Assembly: GCF_015864955.1 (NCBI RefSeq)
Contig: NZ_JADYWE010000001.1
Location: 1,798,001-1,862,000 of the forward strand
Length of the DNA: 64,000 nt
Direction: 5' to 3'
Source of the DNA: Salinibacterium sp. NK8237
Lineage (GTDB): Bacteria > Actinomycetota > Actinomycetes > Actinomycetales > Microbacteriaceae
Shown: one piece after another, positions 9,232-17,415 of the stretch
Layout: each line of letters opens with the position of its first letter
Numbering within the stretch: the first letter of the stretch is position 1
The notes under the pieces: generated by a model
Seen by the model: the letters and a program-made list of their open reading frames with translations, nothing else
What the model was told of the DNA's origin: nothing
Database searches by the model: none
Translations under genes and position numbers: made by a program

Positions 9232-9987
9232 CTAGTAGTACACGGCCAGTGCGCCGTTGGGGCCATCAATGACCTGCACCGGGGTATCGAAAATCTGGGT
9301 GAGCACAGCATCCGTCATGATCTCCCCTGGAGCACCGAACTCGACTACCTGGCCGTTCTTGACCGCACAGATGTGGTCGGCGTAGTGCCCCGCAAAGTTG
9401 ATGTCGTGAAGCACGATGATGATGGTGCGGCCGAGTTCTTGAGCGGCCCGCTTGAGGTGCTGCATCATCTGAACTGAGTGCTTCATGTCGAGGTTGTTGA
9501 GGGGCTCATCGAGCAGCACGTATTCGGTGTCTTGCGCGAGCACCATGGCAACGTAGGCGCGTTGGCGTTGCCCACCCGAAAGCTCGTCGAGGTAGCGGTC
9601 TTGCAGGCCCTCAAGGTTCAGAAAGTTGATGGAGTTGTTGATCGCCACCTCATCCGCTTCGGTCAGTCGCCCTTGCGAATACGGGAAGCGACTGAATCCC
9701 ACGAGCTGACGCACCGTGAGCCGGGCGATGAAGTGGTTCTCTTGCCGCAGGATCGCGATGATCTTGGCGAGGTCTTTCGACTTAGTCTTCGCGACGTCGT
9801 AGCCCGCGACCTCGATGTGACCGGAGTCGATCCCAAGCAGGCGGCCAACCATCGTTAGCAGCGTGGATTTGCCCGCACCGTTCGGGCCCACCAGTGCGGT
9901 GATTCCGCCCTCGGGAATCGTGAGGTCGACGGGACCAATGGTCACATCGTGCCCGTAGCTTTTGCCCACATTGCTCAGGGTGATCAC
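9232..9987 (-). CDS. Iron-siderophore ABC transporter, ATP-binding protein
   Basis: A 251-aa ATPase of the FecE/FepC/YclP type. Walker A is GPNGAGKST (34-42), the signature is LSGGQRQRAYVAMVLAQD, Walker B is YVLLDEPLNNLD, and the switch His is in IIVLHDINFAGHYAD. The phrase LDEPLNNLDMKHSVQMM is typical of the iron-chelate subgroup. It is the last gene of the leftward binding protein-permease-permease-ATPase operon, and its start overlaps the preceding permease stop (ATGA-type, 9984-9987). It is expected to be iron-repressed from the IdeR-type box upstream of the binding-protein gene. Confidence 0.93.
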   Translation of the reverse strand: MITLSNVGKSYGHDVTIGPVDLTIPEGGITALVGPNGAGKSTLLTMVGRLLGIDSGHIEVAGYDVAKTKSKDLAKIIAILRQENHFIARLTVRQLVGFSRFPYSQGRLTEADEVAINNSINFLNLEGLQDRYLDELSGGQRQRAYVAMVLAQDTEYVLLDEPLNNLDMKHSVQMMQHLKRAAQELGRTIIIVLHDINFAGHYADHICAVKNGQVVEFGAPGEIMTDAVLTQIFDTPVQVIDGPNGALAVYY

Positions 9988-11036
9988 AGTCGTCCCTTTC
10001 TCAGTATGACGATGAGGAAGACGGTTCCTCCGACAAGTTCAACGATGATCGAGACCACTCCTTGGGCGTAGAACAGGTTCTTCATCACGAAGTACGCGCC
10101 GCCCAAGACCACGAATCCGGCCAACACCGCGATCGGGAAGATATGGCGATGGTCGTAGGTGTCCGCGAATTGATAGGCGAGCGTCGCGACCAGGAAGCCA
10201 AAGAAGGTCATCGGGCCGACGAGTGACGTGGAGACCGCCATCAGAATCGATACGAAGAACAGCACGCGCATGATCTCGAAGCGGTAGCTGATTCCTAAGT
10301 TGGTGGCGGTGTCAGAACCCAGGGCGACGATATTGAGGCGTCGGCCCTGCGAAAGCAGGAAGGTTCCGGCCACCAGGCAAAGCACTAGCGAAATCGGCAG
10401 GTAGCTGGCATCCGCATTGGAGATGGACCCGAACAGGCGGGCCGTCAGGATGTCGAACTCACTGGGCGTGAGCAGGCGCTGCATGAACGTCGAGACTGCT
10501 CCCAGCCCGCCGCCGATCACAATGCCGACCAGCAGCATGATCTGCAGGTTGCCGTACTTTCCCGTGAGCAACCAGCCGTACAGCAGCAGCGAGAGCCCCA
10601 CCATTAGGGCGATCTGAAGCAAGAACTGGGGGAGACCCTGCAGGGCGACGATGCCGCTGATACCCAAGAAGTACACCGCAGAGGTCTGCACCGCCACATA
10701 CAGCGACTCGAAACCCATGATGGATGGCGTGAGAATCCGGTTGTTCGTCACCGTCTGAAAACTCACGGTTGCAATCGCCTGACAGAAGGCCACGACCGCA
10801 ATCACGATCACGTTGGTGGCGCGCAGCTCAGCGATGAGCCAGAACCCTTCCGTACCCACCGGCATCGGGTTGTTCCAGGCGAGCAGGCCAAACCCGATCG
10901 CCAGAGCAAGCACGCTCAGGATGCTGAGGAGCGTCCAGTAGCGTCGTCGAGACCGCGCGGTGGGGAACGGCCCCGTCACGCCCGGCGAGCCAGCGGCGAT
11001 AGTCGGCGTCTCCTGCGCATCCACGGGACTATGCAC
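9984..11036 (-). CDS. Iron-siderophore ABC transporter permease (second)
   Basis: A 350-aa FecCD-family permease with an N-terminal cytoplasmic extension of about 30 residues and roughly nine to ten hydrophobic segments. Family features include IMGFESLYVAVQTSAVYFLG, the loop GSDTATNLGISYRFEI (coupling helix near the C-terminus) and GPMTFFGFLVATLAYQFA. It heterodimerises with the upstream permease. The genes overlap by 8 bp (11029-11036). The LGSDTATNLGI loop fits the BtuC-like fold. The ligand is inferred to be a ferric siderophore from the operon layout. Closest in style to YclO/CeuC. Confidence 0.92.
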   Translation of the reverse strand: MHSPVDAQETPTIAAGSPGVTGPFPTARSRRRYWTLLSILSVLALAIGFGLLAWNNPMPVGTEGFWLIAELRATNVIVIAVVAFCQAIATVSFQTVTNNRILTPSIMGFESLYVAVQTSAVYFLGISGIVALQGLPQFLLQIALMVGLSLLLYGWLLTGKYGNLQIMLLVGIVIGGGLGAVSTFMQRLLTPSEFDILTARLFGSISNADASYLPISLVLCLVAGTFLLSQGRRLNIVALGSDTATNLGISYRFEIMRVLFFVSILMAVSTSLVGPMTFFGFLVATLAYQFADTYDHRHIFPIAVLAGFVVLGGAYFVMKNLFYAQGVVSIIVELVGGTVFLIVILRKGRL

Positions 11037-12015
11037 GACGGCGCTGCTTCAACAGGAGGGCAATGAAGACGATCGCACCCACGACGCCCAAGATGAGCGA
11101 CACGGGAACTTCGAACGGCATGATGATCGTTCTCCCGACGATGTCGCATACGGTCACGATGGCGATGCCGAGCAGGCACACCCAGGGGAGGTTGCTGCGC
11201 AGGTCATCGCCGCGGAACATCGACACGATATTCGGCACGATGAGCCCGAGGAACGGGAGGTTGCCGACGACGACGGTCACTACCCCCGTTGCTACAGCGA
11301 TCAGTCCGGTGCCCAACAGCAAGATCTGGTTGTAGTTGAGACCAACACTGGTCGCGATGTCTTGCCCCAAGCCTGCGACGGTGAGTCGGTCAGCGAAGAT
11401 AAAGATCACAATGACGACCACGGCGACGATCCACAGCGGCTCGTACTGACCGCGAATCACCGAGGTGAAACTGCCAGCGAACCACACGGCAAGGCTCTGC
11501 AGGCTGTCTGTCGCCAGCGCTACATACGTCGAGACTGCGCCAACAACGGATCCCAACATGATGCCGACGATGGGAACGATGAGCGACGACCGCAGTGTCA
11601 CCCGGCGCAAGAAGAGAAAGAACACCGCGGTTCCGATAAATGCGGCAAGCACCGCGCCGCCCATGCGGGCAAGGATGGTCGCACCCGGGAAGAGGATCGT
11701 CACCGTCAGCAAACCAAGGCCCGCCCACTCGGTGGTTCCGGTTGTGGTCGGCTCGACGAAACGATTCTGGGTAAGCAGCTGCATCACTAGTCCGCTCATG
11801 GCCATCGCCGCTCCGGCGAGCACGAGAGCGACGGTCCGCGGTACGCGCGTGATCGCGAACATCTGCTGCCCGTCATCCGCCCCAAAGATGTCGTAGACGC
11901 CGGTGAAAAGTGAGACCACCAGAAGAAGTGCCACGCCAACGGCAGCAAGAATTAGCTTTCCGTCGATAAGGCTGGCAGCCTTCGCGGCCCGCCGTGGAGC
12001 TAAGAGTGAAGTCAT
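11029..12015 (-). CDS. Iron-siderophore ABC transporter permease (first)
   Basis: A 328-aa FecCD-family permease, similar in style to YclN/CeuB. The N-terminus is basic, followed by GKLILAAVGVALLLVVSLFTG. Conserved segments are ITRVPRTVALVLAGAAMAMSG (the RxPR motif of the family), GLGQDIATSVGLNYNQI (coupling loop) and GNLPFLGLIVPNIVSMFRG. It lies downstream of the binding-protein gene with a 96-nt gap that contains a large stem-loop, probably lowering permease expression relative to the binding protein. Confidence 0.93.
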   Translation of the reverse strand: MTSLLAPRRAAKAASLIDGKLILAAVGVALLLVVSLFTGVYDIFGADDGQQMFAITRVPRTVALVLAGAAMAMSGLVMQLLTQNRFVEPTTTGTTEWAGLGLLTVTILFPGATILARMGGAVLAAFIGTAVFFLFLRRVTLRSSLIVPIVGIMLGSVVGAVSTYVALATDSLQSLAVWFAGSFTSVIRGQYEPLWIVAVVVIVIFIFADRLTVAGLGQDIATSVGLNYNQILLLGTGLIAVATGVVTVVVGNLPFLGLIVPNIVSMFRGDDLRSNLPWVCLLGIAIVTVCDIVGRTIIMPFEVPVSLILGVVGAIVFIALLLKQRRRA

Positions 12016-12051
12016 CCGGTTACGTAGGTGTTCCTCGTAGTGGGCGATACC

Positions 12052-12099
12052 CGTTCAGCGCTGCACCCGCCCGCAGTGGGTCAGATGCAGCGCCGAACG
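12052..12099 (-). promoter_or_regulatory. Intercistronic stem-loop between siderophore-binding protein and permease genes
   Basis: The 14-nt arms CGTTCAGCGCTGCA and TGCAGCGCCGAACG, 20 nt apart, can pair with one mismatch. The element sits in the only sizeable gap of the ABC operon, just after the binding-protein stop. It has no T-tract. It probably acts as a partial terminator or a 3'-end stabiliser that keeps the lipoprotein mRNA in excess, a known pattern in ABC importer operons. The role is inferred. Confidence 0.6.
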
Positions 12100-12111
12100 G
12101 CGAGACCGATG

Positions 12112-13101
12112 CTAGTTGCCGGCTTCTAAGGCGTCAGCAAGAGCGTTGAAGAACTCTGTGTAGGTCTGGATGCCTTCGTTCAGATAGGTGTCTGCCGGCA
12201 TGTACACGAGGTTGTCCTCTTGCACCGCGGTGACACCGGCGAGTGCCTCGGAGTTTTCGAGAACTTCACTGCCCTGCACGTAGGTCGGGTCATCGGCGAG
12301 AATCGCGGCGTCCCGGTCCATCACAAGGATCCAGTCCGGGTTCGAGTCGGCGATGGCTTCAACCGAAATGTCGTCGCCCTGGTGGTCTTCGCTGCTGTCA
12401 TCGACTTCAAGAGCTGCGGTGAAGTCGAAGATGTCGAAGAGCGGGCCTAGCGTACGGCCGACGCTGGGGGCCGAGTAGCCGATCTCGCCACCGGACGTGA
12501 TGACGGCCATGACGGAGTCATCGGAGTCGTAGGCTGCGTTCACTCGCTCGATTGCGGCGTCAAGGTCAGCGTTGAGCTGAGCGGCTTCGGTCTGCTTACC
12601 GAAAATCTCGCCAAGGACAGTGGTTTGGCGCTTCAGCTCATCGTCGAAAGGCTCGCCTTCACGGGGGTCAAGCTCGACGATCGTGGCATCGGGCACTAGC
12701 TTGGCGAAGTCGTCGTGGAACTGCGCGAAACGCTGTCCGTTAATGATGACCTCGGGCTGGGCGACAACGATGGCCTCGAGGTCGGGCTCACCGTGGTTGC
12801 CCAAGTCGATGATCGAGTCATCCTCGGTGTAGGGGTTCGTGCTTGGCATGAGGGCGACGGCACCCGCGCTGAGCTCGATGCCCCAGGCTGCGAGCGTTTC
12901 GAAAGTACGGTTGTCGGTGGCGACGACTGACGTCAACGGGGTTTCGACTGACTGGGCGCCGTTGTTGTCTTCGAATTGAACAGTCGCTTCCGCGGCGCTG
13001 TCACTTGAATCTGCAGTTTCGGTCGCTGCGGTGCTGCAGGCGGTCAGTGCCAGAGCTAGCACTCCAACGAGTGCTCCGTGCCGAGTGCGTGAGAATTTCA
13101 T
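12112..13101 (-). CDS. Siderophore-binding lipoprotein of iron ABC transporter
   Basis: A 329-aa substrate-binding lipoprotein. A basic start (MKFSRTRHG) and hydrophobic segment lead to the lipobox LTAC, with lipidation at Cys22, then an acidic Ser/Ala-rich linker and a Fe/B12 periplasmic-binding-protein type III fold (TSVVATDNRTFETLAAWGIE, PEVIINGQRFAQFHDDFAKL, SNPDWILVMDRDAAI). The wording near the C-terminus, VLENSEALAGVTAVQEDNLVYMPADTYLNEGIQTYTEFF, resembles YclQ/CeuE-type petrobactin or catecholate binders, so a catecholate siderophore is plausible but unproven. It is the first gene of the operon. The IdeR-like box and a 26-bp palindrome lie 46-90 bp upstream. Confidence 0.92.
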   Translation of the reverse strand: MKFSRTRHGALVGVLALALTACSTAATETADSSDSAAEATVQFEDNNGAQSVETPLTSVVATDNRTFETLAAWGIELSAGAVALMPSTNPYTEDDSIIDLGNHGEPDLEAIVVAQPEVIINGQRFAQFHDDFAKLVPDATIVELDPREGEPFDDELKRQTTVLGEIFGKQTEAAQLNADLDAAIERVNAAYDSDDSVMAVITSGGEIGYSAPSVGRTLGPLFDIFDFTAALEVDDSSEDHQGDDISVEAIADSNPDWILVMDRDAAILADDPTYVQGSEVLENSEALAGVTAVQEDNLVYMPADTYLNEGIQTYTEFFNALADALEAGN

Positions 13102-13146
13102 GGTGTCCTTATGTTCGGGCGACCAGATACGGTCAGGCGTAAAAAC

Positions 13147-13172
13147 GCAACACTCGCTGCAGCGAGTGTTGC
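13147..13172. repeat. Perfect 26-bp palindrome in the leader of the siderophore operon
   Basis: GCAACACTCGCTG is followed directly by its reverse complement CAGCGAGTGTTGC, a perfect 13+13 palindrome with no spacer. It abuts the IdeR-like box and lies 46 bp from the start codon of the binding-protein gene. It could be an operator for a second dimeric regulator (TetR-like sites have such symmetry) or, if transcribed, a leader hairpin. Confidence 0.8.
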
Positions 13173-13191
13173 TTAGGTAAGCCTAACCTTA
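13173..13191. promoter_or_regulatory. IdeR/DtxR-type iron box
   Basis: TTAGGTAAGCCTAACCTTA closely matches the 19-bp DtxR/IdeR consensus TTAGGTTAGGCTAACCTAA, with both half-sites recognisable (TTAGGTAAG and CCTAACCTT). It lies 72-90 bp upstream of the siderophore-binding lipoprotein, where Fe(II)-bound repressor would block transcription. The match is seen directly. Repression is inferred from the family. Confidence 0.85.
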
Positions 13192-13368
13192 ATAATCACT
13201 GAGCGTCAAAGGAACCATGAGCGGATAGCGCCGCAGCCGGCGCGCGACAGAGACGCCCGAGAGAGCGCCTCACGCGGGCCGTTACCGCGTCGCCAAATCA
13301 CACCGATCGGCTAGCGCCCTGGGGCAGTGCGGCAGAGTCGAGAATGAAAACGAGCGGCGCTGGGATTT

Positions 13369-13614
13369 CTAGTGCGAGGCGTCGCGGTCCTGCTCATCCA
13401 TGTCAAGAAGTTCGTCTTTGTCGGGACGCACGGCGAGCACGAGCATCGCAATAACGACAAGCGAGACGATGAACGCGACCCCGGTGAAGATCAGAGCGAG
13501 CATCAGCTCACGAGTCGACATGAACACCACGAGACCGGCGAACAGCCCGAAAATCGCAGAAAGGCCGAGAATTTCAGCTGGACGCGTGCGGTCACGCTTA
13601 TCTGGGGAGGCCAC
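13369..13614 (-). CDS. Small membrane protein, two transmembrane helices
   Basis: An 81-residue protein with a basic N-terminus (MASPDKRDRTRPAE), two hydrophobic helices (about 16-32 and 37-62) and an acidic tail (DKDELLDMDEQDRDASH). The GTG start overlaps the stop of the upstream 214-aa membrane protein as TAGTG, so the two are translationally coupled. I do not recognise a named family. The pair is probably a conserved actinobacterial membrane unit. The 267 bp between this region and the siderophore gene hold the iron box and palindrome and otherwise nothing I can identify. Confidence 0.65.
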   Translation of the reverse strand: MASPDKRDRTRPAEILGLSAIFGLFAGLVVFMSTRELMLALIFTGVAFIVSLVVIAMLVLAVRPDKDELLDMDEQDRDASH

Positions 13615-14258
13615 TATTCTTCTTTCTCTTGCACGGCTGCGGTAACGACGTCATGATCAGTTCGACTCCACTTGAGCGAGAGCGCCGCGATCACTAGGTA
13701 CACACCAAGAATGGCCCAATAAGCTCCAAGAAGACCGACCACCACAATGGATGACGTGAGCTCGCGGTCGATTCCGTCGGGTCCGGTGTAGGGCTGGCTG
13801 AATCCCGGTGGCACGAGCAGCACGACGAGCGCGAGTAGCGCGGTCAGCCCGCCGACGAAAATCCAGTCGCGGGATGAGGCGTCGCGGCCCCGGCTGCGAA
13901 GCCCGAGGTAGAGCTCAAGGAAGCCGGTGATCGCGGCAAACGCGGTCAACAGGAAAACGAAGTAAGCCTGCCCGCCATCGGAGGCAATGAACGCCGCGAC
14001 TGCGGTGGCGATGGAGAGTGCGCCCTGCGTGATCGTGAGATTGCGGGCGATCCCATGGTGCCGTGAAAGCACGCTTGCGGTCAGGAGCACAGCACCGACG
14101 ATGAGGGTGAAGCTCGCGAGGGTCACTAGGCCCAGACGCGACGAGTGGTCGGCGGAGAAGGTAATGACAATGGCCAGAACGATGGCGGGAATAGCGCGAG
14201 CTAGCGGCACGTACCACGCAGTGGATGCCGGCAGCGGCTCAGCGTGAGCACTAGTCAA
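13614..14258 (-). CDS. Six-helix membrane protein, DUF308/HdeD-like
   Basis: A 214-aa protein with six predicted membrane helices (about 15-35, 43-66, 75-95, 100-120, 132-152 and 168-195) and short loops, typical of the HdeD/DUF308 type, though similarity is topological rather than motif-based. The start appears to be TTG with GAAGG upstream. It lies 86 nt downstream of dnaB on the same strand and overlaps the 81-aa gene by 1 bp. Function unknown. Confidence 0.65.
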   Translation of the reverse strand: MTSAHAEPLPASTAWYVPLARAIPAIVLAIVITFSADHSSRLGLVTLASFTLIVGAVLLTASVLSRHHGIARNLTITQGALSIATAVAAFIASDGGQAYFVFLLTAFAAITGFLELYLGLRSRGRDASSRDWIFVGGLTALLALVVLLVPPGFSQPYTGPDGIDRELTSSIVVVGLLGAYWAILGVYLVIAALSLKWSRTDHDVVTAAVQEKEE

Positions 14259-14344
14259 GCGATCGCCTTCTTTCTCAACAAGCGGATGCTTCTAGTGTAG
14301 GCCGCTTGTGGCAGTCCCCTGTCGGAGACGCCGGCCAAACGCGC

Positions 14345-15733
14345 TTACGACCCTGGCGGCAGATCGACGAAGCGCGAGAAGTGTCCGTGGAAGCCCACGG
14401 TGACGGTGCGGGTCGGCCCGTTGCGGTGCTTGGCAATGATCAGGTCGGCCTCCCCGGCGCGGGGGCTGTCTGCTTCGTACGCGCTTTCACGGTGAAGCAG
14501 AATCACCATGTCGGCGTCTTGCTCGAGCGATCCCGATTCACGAAGGTCGGAGAGCGCTGGCTTCTTGTCGGCTCGCTGCTCAGGTCCACGGTTCAGCTGG
14601 GAGATAGCAATAACGGGAACTTCAAGTTCTTTGGCGAGCAACTTGAGCGCACGCGAGAATTCGCTGACCTCTTGCTGACGGGATTCGACTTTCTTACCGC
14701 TCGTCATAAGCTGCAGGTAGTCGATGATGACCATGCGCAGGCCAACTTTTTGCTTAAGTCGACGACACTTAGCGCGAATCTCCACGAGGGTCATGTTGGG
14801 GCTGTCATCGATATACAGCGGAGCATCATTAATGCGACCACGCGTCTGAGCGATCGTGGTCCAGTCGTTGGCATGCACCGAACCCTTACGCATGTGCTGC
14901 AACGGAACGCTGGCTTCTGCCGAAAGCAGTCGCATAGCGATTTCGCTTCGACCCATTTCTAGCGAGAACACAATCGATGGCAAATCATGGTGAATGGATG
15001 CTGCGCGAGCGAAGTCCAAACCCAGCGTCGACTTACCGATAGCTGGTCGCGCGGCCAAAATGATCAGCTGCCCGGGGTGTAGCCCGTTGGTGAGTTCATC
15101 GAGCTCAGCGAATCCGGTGGGAACACCGATCATCTGACCGTCGCGGCCGCGAGCCGCTTCGATTTCATCGATTGCGCTCTCGACCGCGGTCGTGAGGGGC
15201 ACGTAGTCTTCGGTTTCGACTCCGCCGGTTACGGAGTAGATCTCGGCCTGCGCGTTGTTGACGAGGTCGAGCACTTCGCCTTCGCTGGCATAACCCATCT
15301 GTACGATGCGGGTGCCTGCTTCAACAAGGCGGCGAAGAACAGCCTTTTCGGTGACGATCGTCGCATAGAAGCCGGCGTTGGCTGCAGTCGGAACGATGCC
15401 AGTGAGCGTGTGAAGGTACTCGACTCCACCGGCGCGGGAAAGTTCACCCGTCTTTGTTAGCTCATCGGTGACAGCGATAACGTCGGTGGGCTCGCCGTGC
15501 GAGTACAGGGTGAGCACGGCGTTGAAGATGGTCTCGTGCTTGGGGACGTAGAAGTCGACTCCGCGCACGGTCTCGATAACGTCGGCGACGGCATCCTTGC
15601 TCAGGAGCATTCCACCAATAGCGCTCTGTTCGGCGAGGAGGTCGTGGGGAGGTACGCGATCACCGCGTGAGCTGCCTCGCGATTCGCCGGCTTGGCGCTC
15701 GTCGCCCGAAAGGCCTAGATGCGCGATCGACAT
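14345..15733 (-). CDS. dnaB: Replicative DNA helicase DnaB
   Basis: The hexameric 5'-3' helicase of the replication fork, 462 aa without intein. The N-terminal primase-interaction domain starts at PPHDLLAEQSAIGGMLLSKD. The RecA-like domain has Walker A as AARPAIGKSTLGLDFA, Walker B/H2 as MVIIDYLQLMTSG, and later SQLNRGPEQRADKKPALSDL and the DnaB signature around HRNGPTRTVTVGF. The Walker A reads RPAIGKS instead of the common RPGMGKT, and similar Ala forms occur in actinobacteria. It is transcribed away from the origin. The upstream region contains DnaA-box-like sequences. Confidence 0.96.
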   Translation of the reverse strand: MSIAHLGLSGDERQAGESRGSSRGDRVPPHDLLAEQSAIGGMLLSKDAVADVIETVRGVDFYVPKHETIFNAVLTLYSHGEPTDVIAVTDELTKTGELSRAGGVEYLHTLTGIVPTAANAGFYATIVTEKAVLRRLVEAGTRIVQMGYASEGEVLDLVNNAQAEIYSVTGGVETEDYVPLTTAVESAIDEIEAARGRDGQMIGVPTGFAELDELTNGLHPGQLIILAARPAIGKSTLGLDFARAASIHHDLPSIVFSLEMGRSEIAMRLLSAEASVPLQHMRKGSVHANDWTTIAQTRGRINDAPLYIDDSPNMTLVEIRAKCRRLKQKVGLRMVIIDYLQLMTSGKKVESRQQEVSEFSRALKLLAKELEVPVIAISQLNRGPEQRADKKPALSDLRESGSLEQDADMVILLHRESAYEADSPRAGEADLIIAKHRNGPTRTVTVGFHGHFSRFVDLPPGS

Positions 15734-16083
15734 GGTTTTCCTCCTAGTGGGGCATCTCTATTTATACGAGTAGCCCCTGACACTCGGGCGGGCTCCTCAC
15801 TGGGACCCGCTCCAAGGCTGCTTTACCCTACGAAGCAGAATCAACTACCCACAACTGGGGATGTGTATAAACCTGTGTACAACTCGGGCGAAACGCCGGG
15901 TGCTGTGTGAACAACCTGTGGAAACATCTGTGGAAACAGCGGCACATATCTCGCAAATCTCCGGCCTGACCTGCACTTTTAGTTTTCATACACAGTGTGC
16001 AAAAACATGCCTAAACCAGAGATTGAGGGTTCCGTATTTTTCGTAATCCTGTGCATAAAAGGCTTGACAACAGTGCTTAAACA
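15734..16083. other. dnaB upstream region with DnaA-box-like motifs
   Basis: This 350-bp gene-free stretch between dnaB and the rplI terminator contains TGTGTATAA at 15862, TGTGGAAAC at 15917 and 15929 (12 bp apart), and TGTGCATAA at 16050. These differ from the DnaA box TGTGGATAA by one or two bases and share its orientation. It also has a local AT-rich run around 15965-16060. No coding sequence or RNA gene is recognisable. The dnaB promoter must lie here. DnaA control is inference. Confidence 0.45.
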
Positions 16084-16119
16084 ACAAGGACGACGAGCCG
16101 CCTGGCCCGCCGTCCTTGT
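16084..16119 (-). terminator. Intrinsic terminator of the rpsF-ssb-rpsR-rplI operon
   Basis: On the minus strand, just after the rplI stop, ACAAGGACG pairs with CGTCCTTGT across an 18-nt loop and is followed by TGTTT. The position immediately behind the last gene and the absence of another downstream gene for 350 bp support a terminator. Confidence 0.8.
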
Positions 16120-16129
16120 GATGAAACAG

Positions 16130-16582
16130 TTACTTGCTAGCAACCACCTGAAGGGTGATCGTTGCAACGATGTCGTCGCGCAGACGAATCGTAGCTTCGT
16201 GATCTCCAACAGTCTTGATCGCCGACGAGATTTCGATCTTGCGCTTGTCGATATCGCCAAGTCCTGCAGCGGCAACAGCGTCAGCCACGTGAGCGGGCTT
16301 GACTGAACCGAACAGACGGCCTTCGCGACCAGCGGTAACGCTGAGCTTGACCTTGGTCGCCTGGAGGCGAGCCTTGAGGTCCTGAGCTTCTTCAAGCGTG
16401 GCGTGCTCGCGCGATGCGCGTGCTGCCTTGATGGACTCGACCTGCTTTTCGCCACCACGAGTCCACGCCACGGCAAAGCCCTGGGGGATGAGGTAGTTAC
16501 GAGCGAAGCCGTTCTTTACGTCTACAACGTCGCCAGGCGCGCCGAGACCAGTCACTTCGTGAGTGAGGATGAGCTTTGACAT
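16130..16582 (-). CDS. rplI: 50S ribosomal protein L9
   Basis: A 150-aa protein of the large subunit. The N-terminal domain [22 protein letters not shown] and [20 protein letters not shown] carries the L9 signature, followed by the connecting helix ([17 protein letters not shown]) and the C-terminal rRNA-binding domain. It is last in the rpsF-ssb-rpsR-rplI operon, 12 nt after rpsR, with a terminator directly behind it. Confidence 0.97.
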   Translation of the reverse strand: MSKLILTHEVTGLGAPGDVVDVKNGFARNYLIPQGFAVAWTRGGEKQVESIKAARASREHATLEEAQDLKARLQATKVKLSVTAGREGRLFGSVKPAHVADAVAAAGLGDIDKRKIEISSAIKTVGDHEATIRLRDDIVATITLQVVASK

Positions 16583-16594
16583 GTCGGTGGCTCC

Positions 16595-16858
16595 TTAACG
16601 GCCTGCGCCGGCGTAGGGCAGCAATGCCATCTCACGGGCGTTCTTGACGGCCGTGGCGATGAGACGCTGCTCCTGAACGGAAACACCGGTGATACGACGG
16701 GCGCGGATCTTTCCACGCTCGGAGATGAACTTGCGAAGCGTAGCGACATCCTTGTAGTCGATAACGCCTACGCGGATCGACTTGGCTGGTGCGGCGTTCT
16801 TGCCGTCCTTGCCTTTGCGGATGGGCTTGCGGCGGTCGCCGCTGCTCTTTCCTGCCAT
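16595..16858 (-). CDS. rpsR: 30S ribosomal protein S18
   Basis: An 87-aa small-subunit protein. The core [26 protein letters not shown] is the S18 signature, and the tail is [21 protein letters not shown]. The N-terminus is basic and Gly/Lys-rich. It is a zinc-free form, with no CXXC seen. It forms a heterodimer with S6, encoded two genes upstream. It sits 42 nt downstream of ssb. Confidence 0.97.
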   Translation of the reverse strand: MAGKSSGDRRKPIRKGKDGKNAAPAKSIRVGVIDYKDVATLRKFISERGKIRARRITGVSVQEQRLIATAVKNAREMALLPYAGAGR

Positions 16859-16900
16859 GAGTGTTACTTCTTTCTGTAAATAAGACTGATCGTCGAGTGC

Positions 16901-17413
16901 CTAGAAAGGCGTCTCGTCGGAGTAGTTACCAGGGGTGTTCCATACGTCGCCGGATGAGGCTGCAGGAGCGCTAGCTGCCCACGGCTCTTCCTTTGCCTGG
17001 CCGCCGCCACCGTTGTTCTGCTGAACTCCACGAGGAGCCGAGCTGTCACGGGGGGCGCGGGTGATCTGCGTCGTTGCATAACGGAGGCTGGGACCGATTT
17101 CGTCGATCTCCAGTTCCATGCTCGTGCGCTTTTCGCCCTCTTTGGTTTCGTAGGAACGCTGACGAAGGCGACCCTGCGCAACAACGCGGGTTCCCTTGGT
17201 CAGTGAGCTGGCAACGTGCTCGGCGAATTCACGCCAGCAGGAAGCGCGGAGGAAAAGTGCTTCTCCGTCTTTCCACTCGTTGGATGCTCGATCGAAGGTG
17301 CGCGGCGTAGAGGCAATGGTGAAGTTAGCTACGGCAAGTCCGCCCTGCGTGTAACGCAGTTCGGGGTCCGCCGTGAGGTTCCCCACGACCGTAATGACTG
17401 TTTCGCCGGCCAC
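16901..17413 (-). CDS. ssb: Single-stranded DNA-binding protein
   Basis: A 170-aa SSB. The OB-fold starts at [23 protein letters not shown] and includes [30 protein letters not shown] (about 52-82). A Gly/Gln/Ala-rich disordered linker follows, and the acidic tip is DETPF, which recruits partner repair proteins. Length and tip are standard for actinobacteria. It lies 2 nt after rpsF in the ribosomal operon, as in many bacteria. Confidence 0.97.
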   Translation of the reverse strand: MAGETVITVVGNLTADPELRYTQGGLAVANFTIASTPRTFDRASNEWKDGEALFLRASCWREFAEHVASSLTKGTRVVAQGRLRQRSYETKEGEKRTSMELEIDEIGPSLRYATTQITRAPRDSSAPRGVQQNNGGGGQAKEEPWAASAPAASSGDVWNTPGNYSDETPF

Positions 17414-17415
17414 GG

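Noticed and set aside
14345..15733. Intein or frameshift in dnaB because of the altered Walker A (RPAIGKS)
   Set aside because: Length and all downstream motifs are normal; the Ala variant is seen in related helicases.
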